Below are positions 21,452 to 34,339 of a stretch of 64,000 bases of DNA, piece by piece (within the stretch, counting starts at the first letter, position 1; the number at the start of each line of letters is the position of its first letter). The notes under the pieces were generated by a model. That model saw nothing but the letters and a program-made list of their open reading frames with translations. It was not told the DNA's origin and did not search any database. Where the stretch lies: the NCBI GenBank assembly GCA_020631735.1, contig CM036160.1, forward strand, positions 6,556,407 through 6,620,406. The letters run 5' to 3'. The position numbers were made by a program, and so were the translations under genes. This DNA is from Saccharum officinarum. Its lineage: Eukaryota; Streptophyta; Magnoliopsida; Poales; Poaceae.

Positions 21452-23627
21452 CTAGCAAAAATGACCGTGCGTTGCAACGGGACAAGAAAAAACTATCAAA
21501 CCTTAATTGAACATAAGTACAAAGATGTTATATATCTATTTATATTTTACTTTTTTCATAAATTTTAATGGCTATAATTTATTTTGTTATGATCATGACA
21601 TCCATAATAAAGTTAATATTGTTAATAATATGACAATGTCCTATTAAGTCTAACGAATTAAAATACTCCCATTGTTTCAAATCTTAAATTGTTCGGATTT
21701 TTTAGATACACAGCTTCTACATATAAACATTATGTGTAGATGCATAGTAAACAGGTTGTTTTTCCGTCTATGGGAGTCGTGGTACCGTGTCCATCCCGAT
21801 TCTTTTTTCTTTCCTTTGTTTTTTCGCACGTATGTTTTTTTTCACTATCCTATCAGTTTCCCTTTTCTTTTTGTCCTGTTTTTATCCACGTTATATTTTC
21901 CTGAAGAAGGAACTATGTGTGAAGAATTACGGTAGTAGCCGACTTAATAAGAAGTCTAAGACTTGGATTTGACTTGCAGGCAAAATAAAATATGAAAAGA
22001 AAATAGCAGCAAACTCCTAAGTGGACTCACAGACTAAAAAAGGAAAGCAGCAGCAGACATATCTGAACTAAAATAGCACTGGACAAATGTACTCAAGATT
22101 TAAATTTATGATTTAATTAATTGGACTATTAGCTGATCCAAATTTTAATAAAAAAATTGTTTCTAATCAAAACTACACTAATAATTTAGTTGTAGTAATC
22201 TCTGTTTTTTAGAAAAGAATAGATAGCTCAAATGGCTCATAATATTATATTTATTATTTGTTATTTAGAAAAAACAAAAAACATGAAGAGAGGACGTGTG
22301 TAACCAAAGATAATAACCAACAAATCAGAAACCGCATCGGACACAGAAAAGGAAAAGAAAATAGGGATCGTACATGGTCGCATGCAAAACAGAAACAGAG
22401 CAACCAGAAACTCCATCGGACACAAGAAAAAACAGACACAGAAAAAAAAATTAAAAAACCGGAAGTGGACATGGAAAATATGAAACAGAGCAAATAGAAA
22501 ATGCATTAGAGGAAAACGGAGTTGGAATCTTGTACCCGATAAAAAAACGACCTATATTTTACCTTTTTCATAAATTTTAATGGCTATAATTTATTTTGTT
22601 ATGATCATGACATCCATAATAAAGTTAATATTGTTAATAATATGATAATGTCCTATTAAGTCTTACGAATTAAAATACTCTCATTGTTTCAAATCTTAAG
22701 TTGTTCAGATTTTTTTGATACATAGTTGTTACTACGCTTCTGCGTATAAACATTATGTCCAAATGCATAGTAAACAGGTTGGTTTTCCGTCCATGGGAGT
22801 CGTTGTACCGTGTCCATCCTGGTTTCTTTTTTTCTTTCCTTTGTTTTTTCGCACGTATGTTCTTTTCACTATCATATCAGTTTTCCTTTTTGTTGTGTCC
22901 TTTTTTTGTCCACGTTATATTTTCCTGAAGAAGGAACGATGGGTGAAGAATTACGGAAGTAGCCGACTTCAGTAGAAGTCTAAGAGTTGGATTTGACTTG
23001 CAGACAAAATAAAATATGAAAAGAAAATAGCAACAAACTCCTAAGTGGACACGTAGACTAAAATAGGAAAGCAGTGGACATATCTGAACTAAAATAGCAC
23101 TGGACAAATGTACTCAAGATTTCAGTTTATGATTTAATTAATTGGACTATCAGCTGATCCAAATTTTAATAAAAAATAAATTTTGTTTCTAATCAAAACT
23201 ACATTAATAGTTTAGTTATAGTAATCTCTGTTTTTTAGAAAAGAATCGATAGCTCAAATGGCTCATAATATTATATTTATTATTTGTTATTCAAGAAAAA
23301 AACAAAAAAACCGAAGAGAGGGCGTGTGAACAAATTGGAAACCACATTGGACACATAAAAAGGAAAAGAAAATCGGGAGCGTACATGGTCGCATGCAAAA
23401 CAGAAACTGACGGACATAGAAAAAAATTAAAAAACCAAAAGTGGACACAGAAAATAGGAAACAGAGCAAATAGAAAATGCATTAGAGGAAAACGGATTTG
23501 GAATCGTGTACCCGATAAAAAAACGACCATAGAATAAAAAACGAAAAGGATTCCTATTCAGGTTAGTCAGATATAAATACATATAGATATTAGATAGAGA
23601 GGTTAGTCAGGTATGGATAGATAGAGA
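21452..23627 (-). mobile_element. Probable non-autonomous Helitron
   Basis: On the minus strand the sequence ends with a hairpin CCGTTGCAACGCACGG followed by CTAG and a T (plus-strand 21451-21485). This matches the Helitron 3' end style and nearly the end of the Helitron at 33019-33046. A candidate 5' end, A then TCTCTATCTATCC on the minus strand, lies at 23627. No Rep or helicase coding is seen inside. The 3' end is well supported; the 5' end is a guess from similarity to TCTCTACTATAT. Confidence 0.45.
21541..23522. repeat. 1.01-kb tandem direct duplication
   Basis: Sequence from about 21541 to 22553 is repeated from about 22553 to 23522 with few differences. For example, TTTCAAATCTTAA is at about 21677 and again 1010 bases later, and the end CCCGATAAAAAAACGACC occurs at both unit ends. 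Both units contain a pyrimidine-rich block (TTTTTTCTTTCCTTTGTTTTTTCGC) and a purine-rich block near the end. Open frames in it are low-complexity. It lies inside the probable minus-strand Helitron. Confidence 0.85.
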
Positions 23628-23705
23628 TTAGGATTTCTATTTAACTTATTTGATATCGCCGAATTTTATTTGGATTTGTAGTTATCCTGAACCTATCTCT
23701 ACTAT

Positions 23706-24355
23706 ATGAAGAAGGAAGTGTCTGGGTCGTCTCTGCAAGGCAGTTTTCGTCCGACGCACGACCCTTTGACCGCGGCTCCGGCTCAGGAAAGGAAAAAACG
23801 ATCGAAAATAAACTGTCTTCCTCTCCCCATCTCGCCACGCCACCACCATTCACGAAACAGCCCTGGCGCCACCCCTGCAGCACCACGTCTGTGGAGGCAG
23901 TCCGCTCGCCGTTTCCCCGGCTTTACCCTGCCGAGAGGACGACGCTCGCACTGGTCACATCATGCCGCCGTCGGAGACCACCCCGTCCCCTACCCCGCCG
24001 AGGACGTCGCCTGCACCGGTCCCGTCGTCGCTGCCGCATACTGCCTCGTCTACGGAGGCGTCTGGTCACCGCCGACCGGCCCCTGACCCGCCGAGGCCGA
24101 CGCCCGCTTGGTCCCGTCACGACACCGACGACCCATCTTCATAGGCGTCCGATCCAAGCCGCCCGCACCGGTCCTGTCAAGCCACCGCCGCAAACCGCCC
24201 CATCTGCGGAAGCGTCCAGTTGCCGCCACCCCGCCAAGGCCTCCACTCCCGACCTGCCCTGCAACGCCTTGCCTGTGGAGGCATTCGGTGCTGGCGCCGG
24301 CAGCTGCTGCGTCAATCTCCTCAAGCTTCTAAACTCCGCCTGCCGCTGCCGATGA
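23706..24355 (+). other. GC-rich degenerate repeat segment at the Helitron 5' end
   Basis: About 65-70% GC against an AT-rich surround. It contains loose repeats of a proline/arginine-coding unit (CCGCCGAGG, CACCGGTCCCGTC, TCTGTGGAGGC-type words). All three plus frames are partly open, for example 23891-24355, but have no recognisable domain. It could be a captured host exon or the element's own leader; I cannot decide. Confidence 0.45.
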
Positions 24356-24359
24356 AGAG

Positions 24360-26410
24360 ACTGCCTCCACCTGCAACTGCCGAGTCTGAATGAAACAAGA
24401 ACAGGACGACCTGAAACAATAGGTTCTCTTTACACTCTTCATATGTTTTATTTATGCTCCCGGTCAACTACGTCCTTTACAAGCTTGTACGATGTTCCCC
24501 TTACATATTGTTGCCTGTCCAAAGTCCAAACCAAATCAATCCTGGAGAATTGAAATACAAGCCATAGATTTAACAGAGGTTAGCTCACCCATAATCAGAG
24601 CTTAGGTAACTTAGATGGAAATGAACTCAAACATGAAAGTCCAGCATTCTTTTAGATTCAGCTCTGATCCTCTTCTTCTCTCTGTGAAAAGCTTACACAA
24701 ACTTGAAAAAAAACTTGCAGTACAGAATTCAGGAGTAAATGGTGCCTCTCTTTTTCTCTGACAGCAAGGAGACAGTGGTTTAGTTTAGAAAAATATTTTG
24801 CTAATTTTATAATAAGTTCCACGCAATTAGATCAGCTTTGCCTGCAGAAGCTAAATATTATGACAAACATAAAATACGAAAAGGAGGGCCATACTTTCAT
24901 CTTTGTCAAGCTCAATTTAAAACCAGTTTCAGCTCTATGTTCTTGTCTCCTGCCTGCAAACTGATACAACCAAGCTTTTGTGCTTCCATTCTAGCTACTA
25001 TAATAAGTTTCATCACAATGAAGCAGGAAGTAGTCGCTTAGAGATAAGAGGAACGAATTACGTCCTTGTTTTGTTACATACCATAGGCACATCCCAACAT
25101 TCTGTAGTCGCTTAGCCTCAGCCTTGCATTGGTGGCTACTGTTTCCCCTAATTATATTTGCTAATCTAAAAAACATTGTTTCAGCTTCCTTGGCATGCTC
25201 CTCCCTTTCCACACAAACTTCATTCTTGGTAAGTTCAGAAGCTTCTGCACAGCAAAAGGTTATCAGAATTCAGAAGTTGTTTCCTCAATGCAGACAACTG
25301 AACTCTGAAAATAACTCCTTGACATATTGGTGATGGTGGCACTCTGAACCTCCTTAGCTGCTGAACATTTAGCAATGGAGATTCTAGGTTTTAGTTCAAC
25401 AAAAATCCCATGACTCAGTAGCACTCCAAGAAGAAGTGCAGTTAACAGGAAGATAAAAAGAGCGTAAACAGAGAAGGGCAGAGTTTGTGTAGGAACAACA
25501 ACCCAATGCCGAGTGCTACAGAATACTCAGAGCCTTAGAGCCATTTTTTGTTCCCTTAAAATTCAGCCCTGCGATGGGCTGCAGATCGCAGATCAGTCGG
25601 TATTGAAAAATGAATCCAAGTCCCATTTGTTGTTGCCCTGCTGGTATTGAACTGATCTCATGTTGCAGTATAATTTCATCTAGCAAATGTCACAATTTAC
25701 TTGAAAAGGAAGTATGTCGTAGTACGATTTCACCAAGCAAAAATGACACTATGTTGTGTGTTTTAATGTGTTGGGTGACTCCAAGTGTTAACATGTAGTT
25801 GTCCCTTTTATAGATAAACAGTGAAGACAAGAGTTGACAATAGACAGTAGAGGGCGTGTGAAAAGACAATATCTGTGCCACAAGAACCTCTATCACTTGT
25901 GGTCCAGGCTGACAAAGACAAGATCCTCAGGTAAGTGGTCTGTTAGCCTTAATTGCGAACAGATTCCCTTTGTATTTACATCTAATTCCCTTTGCATTAA
26001 ATAATTTTAGTCATTTTTCATTTGTATTTGCATCCGATTCCCTTTGCATTAATTAATTTTAGTGATTTCATACTGGATCATGGTTCTCAATACTTTCAGC
26101 ATACTCAGCAACATGTACTTACACCCTTACCACCGATCGTCCTGCAATCGTGGTAACGACTTCCCCGCCCTTGATTCTGCAGCAACCAGCCTCCGACAGT
26201 TGTCCTTATCAACAGGTACAATTTTGGGCTTTGTTTTTACTCTGTATAATTCTTGGGTTGAGGCAGTCAGTGGACGTCCATGGTGCTTCAACAACTGGGC
26301 GGGAAATAGGTGGCCAGCTGCTAGCATGCTAGCTGCCACCTGACATGCAGCACCATCACCTGTAAGAGATGCATAAGAACAACAACATGGTTTGGTAACA
26401 CTCTAGAAAT
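24360..26410. other. Helitron interior without recognised genes
   Basis: AT-rich. No ORF over 100 residues with a known motif. It may hold introns or 5' sequence of the RepHel gene. Confidence 0.5.
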
Positions 26411-26415
26411 CTTTT

Positions 26416-27874
26416 TTGCAGATGGCATCTTTGAAATACACTGTGTGTCACACCCCATTCAAAGATATATCCAACACTACTAATATTGGAAGTGGACCCA
26501 CAATGTCCAATCTGCAACCAGACGTTACAGACCCAAAAGAAAGTAAGAGGCAAAGGGCAAGGGACGCGTACGCAAATATGCCTCAAGACCGAAAGGAAAA
26601 GTTACTAAAAAAACGTCGAGAAGATTATCATCGAAGGAAAGCACAAGCTCTTATTACAGATGAAGAGCCACAACCGACAACCCCAATCACTGCTACATGT
26701 GACACTCCTTGCCTCCTTTCAATTGTATTGTACAACACTGGTTGATGTGAATCTTGTCTACAGGCATCCTAAGTAATGTCGACCAATGCTACACCTTTGA
26801 AGAGGAAAATATGGTTCCAGATGACAATGCTGATTGGTTGCACAAAAATGATACATACAGTGTGGCACGTACCAGAAAGACCTCTCTTCAATTGCAGGGT
26901 ACTTTCAATGAATCTCCAATTCATATCATCTTATATAGTGTTTCAAAAGCGAGTATGCTAGATTTGTTGTAACACTATGAATTTGATTTCTATGACACAT
27001 CTATTTCAATTCTACTTGATTGGCTGTCATTAGTTAAATAATCATATGCACGCAAAAATGGTTCTCGCAGCTAACACCCTAGACATACCTACACCAGGTC
27101 CATTGAATACTAACTATTGCAAATTCATAGTTCAATGTAAAATATTTAAACAAAAATCTCCTTTGATTTGTAGATGAGGAAATATTGTCAGAAATTAGCC
27201 TTGATTCAGCAAATACCACTTCAGATGGTCATTGTGCTATCGCAACATCCACAGTTAAGAATTCACGTAAGAGGAAATTAACAAATGAGCAACGTGAAGC
27301 TAATCGTGTGAGGGAAAGAGAGCGCTATGCAAATATGACACCTGAGCAAAGGGAGGTGAGACGTGCCGAGCAAAAAATGCTAACTGCACGTCGACGCAAC
27401 ACTCAAACTAAGGAGCACATTGAACCAAAAAATGAACGTCGAAGGGTGCAAAATATGACACCTGAGCAAGCGCGGGCAAAGAGAGATAAGAAAAGGATGG
27501 AAAGGGATTGTCGGCGCAATACTCTGAACAGTGATTCCATTGCCATGGAGAATCCAGAATATACCCCAATGTTGTACCACTTAATGATAGATCAACTGCC
27601 CGAGCGATTGGATTATTCTTGAGGCAAGTGGATCACATGTTTCAAATCAGACACATGATGTCAGGCCCTTGATATGGATCCTCGTCAGATAACACGTAGA
27701 CAGCGTGTGCCATCTGGAGAGAGACAATCGCGATTAGCACACCAAAACAAACATTTTGAAGCAACCACTGTAAGGAAAATAGTTGCTTTAGCTATGGAGA
27801 ATACGTGCATGGCTGATGAAGATGGCTTTAAGACTCCAAATCATTCATGTAACAAAAACAATGGTACTTACTAA
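26416..27874 (+). pseudogene. RepHel N-terminal region with NMTPEQ-type basic repeats
   Basis: Separate open pieces (26416-26745, 27185-27622, 27674-27874) encode lysine/arginine-rich repeats of the form ANMPQDRKEK, ANMTPEQREVRRAEQ and QNMTPEQARAKRDKK. Repeats of this type precede the Rep domain in plant Helitron proteins and are thought to bind nucleic acid. Stops and AT-rich gaps between the pieces may be introns or decay. Confidence 0.65.
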
Positions 27875-28552
27875 CGCTTCTTTACTCCTTTCAATTAATT
27901 TAATTTATTATATAAAAATTAATGCATAGCCTTACTATACTCACCCTGTCATTAATAAAGGTATCGGTTCAAGCTCTCAACATGCCGCAGCTTTCGAGAC
28001 ATCCACAGGATGCAATAGTAATATATTTTATTATTTTCGTCCATTGGATAATCATTCTTAGTCATTTAAAATGGTATTTACCATGATTGATCCGTACAAT
28101 TGAGTGTCCATCCTCAAATATGTACCTTTCACAGGTCCCCATGACAGAACTGGTGATGACAAGAGTGTCATATTTGAAGAGGATGAAGAAGCTGACGAGG
28201 GTTATCTATTCACTGGCCAAGGTACTTATGTTAAATATAATAGAAAAATATACTTACATTCATGCCTTTGGAATGTAATAGTAACATGTTTGTTAAATAC
28301 CACACTTCAGATGAGGAAGTTGACAATGATGATGAGTTAGGTGATCCTCAAGAAGAAGACTCTACATCTATTCCTGATGTACCTGATCCTTACGATGGGG
28401 TGTATAGCAACATCCCTAAAGAGGATCATAAGTTAAAGCCCGTTCACAACTGTTAGCACTGCAATGCCAAGAAGTTTTAATTCGAGCCACCTGGATTCTG
28501 TTGTCGCAGCGGAAAGATTGAGCTATCCACACCTGACACACCACCTGACCTC

Positions 28553-31500
28553 ATGAGACTATGGTCGAGTGCAGATGCTGATGCTAGGCACTTCCGTGAT
28601 AACATTCGTTTTTTCAATGGTCATTTCTCATTCACTTCCCTCTACTGTTACCTCGATAGTATGACCACAGTTATCAGGAGTAGTGGTGTATACACGTTCC
28701 GTGCACATGGCCAGATGTACCATAATATAGAGTCATTTGGTAGACAGGAGGGTACACAACCTAAGTATCTAGAGTTGTACTTCTATGATGACGACCCAAG
28801 TCTTGAGCATCGTTACCGTAGTTGCCGCAAGAAGCACTATGAAAAAGACAAAGAAGTTATTGAGATGTTAGTTGCCATCCTTAGTGGTAATCCATACTCT
28901 GACCAGCTTAGGACTATGGGGAAGATTGGACAAATTGATGACTATTGTGTGACACTCAACCTTGACCAAAAGATGGACCAGAGAGTGTATAATGTGCCGA
29001 TCAATTCTGAGGTGGCCGCTGTTGGATTGAGGGAAGCGAACGACGTGGACAGTTTCAACATAGTGTAATCCTACAAGGAAAAAATAGGCAAATGTATGGC
29101 ATCCGGTCATACAATAGATGTTACGACCCACTGTCATACCTTATGTTCTTCCCTAGAGGTGAACTTGGGTGGCATATTGACATTCCAAAGGCAAATGTGA
29201 GTATGGAAGAAGTGATGGCGGCACGTGCACTCCGCAAGGCACGTTCAGATAATAATGAGGATAAACCAGGTTAGTTCTTTCTCATAGTAGTCTACACTAT
29301 GAATTCTTAAGCATGCTATTTTTCATCACTAATTTCCATCGTATTGTTTGTGTAGAATATCCTGGTAATCTATGTGTGTCTGTGCGAGACTACTACTGTT
29401 ATAAATTTCAGATGCGTCCAGGAATATTCAACCCGATACTCTTTAGCAAGCGTCTTTTCCAACAGTTTGCGGTCGACACATATATCAAGATCGAGAGCAA
29501 TCGCCTAGATTATCAACGGAGGAACCAGGATAGGATAAGGGCTGACCTATACCAGGGCTTGATGGATAGATTGCAGGCTGGTGAGGACAGAGCTGCTGCC
29601 GTTGGAAAGCGGACTGTACTATCTACATCATTCATTGGCGGCCCACGGGACATGAGGCGTCGGTACATGGACACCATGGCTTTAGTACGGAAGTTTGGAA
29701 AACTGGATATCTTTCTTACGATGACATGCAACCCAAACTGTGATGAGATTAAGAATGAACTCTACCCTGGCCAGACATCACAAGATCATCCAGATCTTGT
29801 TGTGCGTGTGTTTAGGGCAAAGCTGGAGGAGCTAAAAACAGGTTGATGAAAAATGATATTCTTGGGAAGGTCTGTGCACATGTGATGTCGTAGAGTTCCA
29901 GAAGCGAGGCTTACCACATGCCCATTTTTTTATTATGATAGGAGGTACAAGCTCACATGCCCGAACAATATGATCGTCTTATCTCGGCTGAGATTCCAGA
30001 CAAGAAAGTACCCAGAGCTGCACAAGTTGGTTATCAAGCACATGATGCATGGCCCCATGCGGTGTGCTAAATCGTGAGTGCCCATGCACAAAGGGTTGTG
30101 ATTCATGCAAGAATCATTATCCACGACCATACAACGAGGCTACCTTACAGGGCAAGGACTCCTACCCAATTTATAGGCGGCATGAAGACGGACGCCAGGC
30201 AAGAGTTCGAGGGCCGTACTAAACAACAGATGGGTCGTCCCCTACAACCCTTACCTCCTCCGACTTTTCAATTGCCACATAAATGTTGAGGCATGTGGTA
30301 GCATCAAGGCTGTGAAATACTTATTCAAGTACATATACAAGGGCCATGATGTGCTTATGTGTCTATGAGAGAAGCTAGCAAGCCTGATGAAAATGGAAAA
30401 ATTGATGAGATTGAACAATATAGAGAGGCTAGGTGGTGACCCCTCCAGAAGCATTGTGGAGGATATATGGATTTGAGTTGAGCAAGAACTCACCACCTGT
30501 GATGCAGCTGCAACTCCATCTTCCGAACATGCACATGGTGTCGTTTCACCAACGATAAGGTATACGCAGAGTGGTTAACCGTCCAGGTGCTGATAGGTCC
30601 ATGCTCACGGCATACTTTCAGGAAAACAGATTAGATGAAAGGGCTCGTGGAATTTTGTACAATGACTTCCCCGAGTGGTATACTTGGCAACCACGCAATA
30701 TAAAAAGTGGCAAAAGAAGGAAGCAGGAATATAAGGCCAGGTAGGTCGAATTGTCTCTGCCAATCGACCGAGGGGAACGCTACTATCTCCGTGTTCTCCT
30801 AAACCATGTGAGTGGTGCGACCTCTTACGATATCTAAAGGACAGTGAATGGAGTGATCCTACCGACATTCCGTGAAGCTGTAGACAGAAGGGGCCTCATT
30901 GAAGCCGACAACTGTTAGATGAGTGCATGGTTGAAGCTACTCTGTATCAGATGCCATCCTCACTACGAAGGCTATTTGCAACAATATTAGTATTCTATGA
31001 GCTGAGCGATGTGTGTGGACTTTGGAATAGACACCTAGATGCCATGTCAGAGGACTATCGGCGCAATGTACACTCCACATCAGCTGTAGAGCAGAGATGT
31101 CTTGATTGATATTAGGAATTTGCTACACTCAATGTCTAAGGACATAAAGTCATTCTCTCTGCCAGATATTAATGACACATATGATGCTACACGACATTCC
31201 AAGGGAGATTTTTTAGGAGTCAAGCATCTATCCAATGCCGATGATGTGGCCCTTGAGGGGTCCTTAATAATGAGCAGAGGGCTGCTTTTGATAAGATTAT
31301 TTCTGATATTGACTCTGCTCAAGGCCGAGTATTCTTTGTTGATGGACCTGGTGGCACTGAAGACCTATTTATATAAGGCCATGCTCACAAAATACGCAGA
31401 CAAAACAAGATTGCTGTGGCTACAGCTACATCTGGCGTTGCGGCTTCCATATTGCCTAAGGGAGGACTGCCCACTCACGTTTCAAGATACCCTTAACTAT

Positions 31501-32640
31501 CGAGGATGGCACTTTTTGTAGTTTCACGAAACAGAGTGGTACCGCGAAGCTTCTACAGACAGCATCCCTCATTTTATGGGATGAGGCTTCTATGACCAAG
31601 AGACAAGCAGTAGAGGCGCTAGACAACAGCCTGCGTGATATAATGGATGGCATGAACTTCCTTTTGGTGGTAAGACTATTGTGTCGGTGGAAGATTTCAG
31701 GTAGGTCCTTCCTGTTGTAAGGAAGGGGTCGAGGGCTCAGATAGTTGGCGCGTCACTATGAGGTCATACCTTTGGGATTCCATGCATCACTTAAAGCTGG
31801 TGCGTAACATGAGGGCACAGAGTGACCCGGTTATGCTGAATATCTGTTGCGCATCGGTTTGTGGTAGGAGGTCAATGGTGATGGTGATGTCCGTCTTCCT
31901 GACGAGATCTGCATACCATATACAGGGAATGGCAATGAACTTGATACATTAATAGACTACATTTTCCCGAGCCTCAATGAAAATTTGTCGAATCGAAACT
32001 ACGTCACTTCGAGAGCTATATCGTCTACACGAAACGACTGGGTGGACATGATTAATATGAAATGATAGATCGTTTCCAAGGTGAGGAGATTATGTACCAT
32101 AGCTTTGACTCTGCAGTGGATGACCCACATAACTACTACCCTTCCGAGTTCCTTAATACTTTAACCCTAGCGTCTCCCTCCACATGTATTAAAGCTCAAG
32201 ATTGGTGCCCGATCATATTGTTAAGGATATCGACCCTACAAAGGACTTTGCAATGGAACGAGGCTGGTTGTCGGGGGTTTCAACGAAATACCATCGATGC
32301 AGAAATTGTGGTGGCGACCATGCTGGAAAGCGAATCTTCCTACCACGGATTCCGTTATGCCCCTTGATATGAGATGTTCCCATTCCAGTTCAAGAGGAAG
32401 CAGTTTCCGTTAGGCTCAGTTTTGCCATGACCGTTAACAAGGCGCAAGGGCAGACTATCCAATGTTGGTGTATATTTGCCTGAACCAGTGTTCTCTCATG
32501 GTCAGTTGTATGTTGCGCTATCTAGAGCCACTGCTAGATCGAACATCAGGATCCTTATTGTCCCACCCGGTGATAAGAAGGATAACAAAAGAAGGCAACA
32601 ATTAATGGTACATACACGAAAAATATTGTCTACAAAGAGA
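28553..32640 (+). pseudogene. Helitron RepHel (HUH Rep + PIF1-type helicase), broken
   Basis: The Helitron-like N domain opens at 28553 (LWSSADADARHFRDNIR). The Rep part contains LTMTCNPNCDEIK near 29715, the HUH-type motif GLPHAHF near 29910 in another frame, and KYLFKYIYKG near 30320. Helicase traces follow. A damaged Walker A region (DGPGGT...) is near 31340, ATSGVAASILP near 31425, TVNKAQGQT near 32435 and [16 protein letters not shown] near 32510. These match the motif order of plant Helitron proteins: single-strand nicking and joining by Rep, unwinding by helicase. The frame changes many times and in-frame stops are frequent. Pieces 28553-29068, 29359-29846 and 31102-31521 are the longest open ones. 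Confidence 0.85.
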
Positions 32641-32798
32641 TTCTAACAGTAGAAAGATATTGTCTTTTTGCTTTGTATAAGTATTATATATCTTACGTCT
32701 GAGTCTGTTGCAAATTAGATTTGTCGAATCTATCTGCATTTCATGTAATAGAAAAAGTGTGAGAACAATAGGAGACAAGTAGTATACGATGGCTTGTG

Positions 32799-32802
<4 letters not shown>

Positions 32803-32835
<33 letters not shown>

Positions 32836-32912
32836 ATATATATATATTATATATATAATATATTATTATATATATATATATAGATATATATATATATTAT
32901 ATATATATAGAT
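32803..32912. repeat. (TA)n microsatellite
   Basis: More than 100 bases of nearly pure TA with a few extra A/T and one G, near the Helitron 3' end. Such runs collapse or expand in assemblies. Confidence 0.95.
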
Positions 32913-33018
32913 TTGTCGAATATCTTATAATATTTGTATTTGGAGCTAATTGTTTCTGAGGACATGAGCTTTTAGGTATGTTCTACCTGCGGCTGTATGT
33001 CATCGGATTTTTTATATG

Positions 33019-33046
33019 CCGTAGCAACGCACGGGCACTCAACTAG
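33019..33046 (+). terminator. Helitron 3' terminal hairpin and CTAG end
   Basis: GCCGT/ACGGGC stem around AGCAACGC, then CACTCAACTAG. In Helitrons this hairpin marks where rolling-circle transfer ends. A near-identical motif in reverse orientation is at 21452-21485. Confidence 0.8.
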
Positions 33047-33085
33047 TATCGTATAAATCAGAGAGCAGCGCAGAGTTTTAGAAAA

Positions 33086-33185
33086 NNNNNNNNNNNNNNN
33101 NNNNNNNNNNNNNNNNNNNNNNNNNNNNNNNNNNNNNNNNNNNNNNNNNNNNNNNNNNNNNNNNNNNNNNNNNNNNNNNNNNNNN
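33086..33185. other. Assembly gap (100 N)
   Basis: A run of exactly 100 N, the usual placeholder for a gap of unknown length. It lies between the Helitron end and a long inverted repeat, so the order across it is not proved by sequence. Confidence 0.99.
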
Positions 33186-33263
33186 CCGAGAGCTCGACTC
33201 TCGTAAACAAAAAATCTCGGCAAAGCCTCAACCCCCAACTCATCACAGCACCCTTACGCCGTC

Positions 33264-34332
33264 ATCTTTGCCGAGAGCCTGCTGTTAGGCTCTCGGCAAA
33301 ATATTTTCTTTTGCCGAGAGCCTCAGCCAAGGCTCTCGGCAATTTTTTTTTTGATTTTTGGTCCCAAATTTTTTGTGCAGCCTTGCTACATACTAGAAGC
33401 CAAGATTTGAAATTTGGTGTATTTTCCATCCCTCTTGCTATATTTCGTGTATTTTTTTCATTTTCTTGATTTTTTCCGCAAGACGCACATTTGTACTGCA
33501 GGTGCATGAAATAATGAATCTCAGCGATTCAAAAAATTATATTCATTCTTCCGAGGGTATTTCGACGCCGTATCTAGGGACAGACGCGGAAACTCGACCA
33601 TCTCGTGCACGCGACATGGCGACCAAGTTGCGTGAGATTTGATTTAAAAATATATAAAATGTGAATGGAGTCGGAAAATCATGAAAATGGACGGGAGGCC
33701 TTGACATTGCATGTAGAAGCTATAAAAAATTTTTGAAAATGTTTGAAGCAAGTTGTGCCGCAAGATGGTTGAAACCCTTAGATCTCCACATGTGATAACA
33801 AGATATCGCATGCGGAGATCTCAGGGTTTCAACCATCTTGGGTCACAACTTGCTCCAAACATTCCCAAATTATTTCCATAAACTCTACGTATCGTGTCAA
33901 GGCCTTCCGTCTATTTTCATGATTTTCCGACTCCGTTCGCATTTTATATATTTTTAAATCAAATCCTACACAACTTGGTCGCTATGTCTCGTGCACGAGA
34001 TGGTCGAGTTTCCGCGTCTGTCCCTAGATATGGTGTTGAAATACTCTCAAAAGAATGAATATCATTTTTTAAATCGCTGAGATTCATTATTTCATGCACC
34101 TGCACTTCAAATGTGCGTCTTGCGGAAAAAATCAAGAAAATAAAGAAAATGCGCGAAATATAGCAAGAAGAATGGAAAATACACCAAATTTCAAACATGG
34201 CCACCTAGTACTATACCAAGACTGCAGGAAAAAATTGAGAGCAAAAATCCAAAAAATATATATATATTTTGCCGAGAGCGTCCTAAAGCTCTCGGCAAAG
34301 AGGCTCTTTGCCGAGAGCCTGAGCTTGGGGGC
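33264..34332. repeat. Long inverted repeat (about 530-bp arms) with CACTA-type subterminal motifs
   Basis: The left arm about 33264-33795 and right arm about 33800-34332 are reverse complements at high similarity. Paired landmarks: CGGAAACTCGACCATCTCG at about 33589 against its complement near 34000, and CCGCAAGACGCACATTTG at 33477 against its complement near 34115. The loop is only a few bases around 33797 (AGATCTCCACATG / CATGCGGAGATCT). Arm ends carry TTTGCCGAGAGCC/GGCTCTCGGCAAA repeats, as in grass CACTA elements. The left outer limit is hidden by the gap. Confidence 0.85.
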
Positions 34333-34339
34333 TCTCGGC

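Larger units (their letters stand above)
23696..33046 (+). mobile_element. Decayed autonomous Helitron (9.35 kb)
   Basis: The 5' end is TCTCTACTATATGAAG preceded by A (23695). The 3' end has a GC-rich hairpin (GCCGTAGCAACGCACGGGC at 33019-33037) and CTAG followed by T (33047). This is the A|T insertion style of Helitrons, with no target duplication. Between them lie a GC-rich 5' segment, N-terminal basic repeat ORFs, and a RepHel pseudogene with Rep and PIF1-type helicase motifs. The coding part is broken by many frameshifts and stops, so this copy is dead, but its ends could still be used by another element's transposase. Confidence 0.85.

Noticed and set aside
22254..22506. Mirror-image Lys-rich (plus) and Phe/Cys-rich (minus) ORFs
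   Set aside because: Low-complexity purine-rich tract duplicated again at 23291-23530; no domain.
32972..33246. ORFs running through the N gap
   Set aside because: Their middle is unknown bases; nothing can be said about coding.
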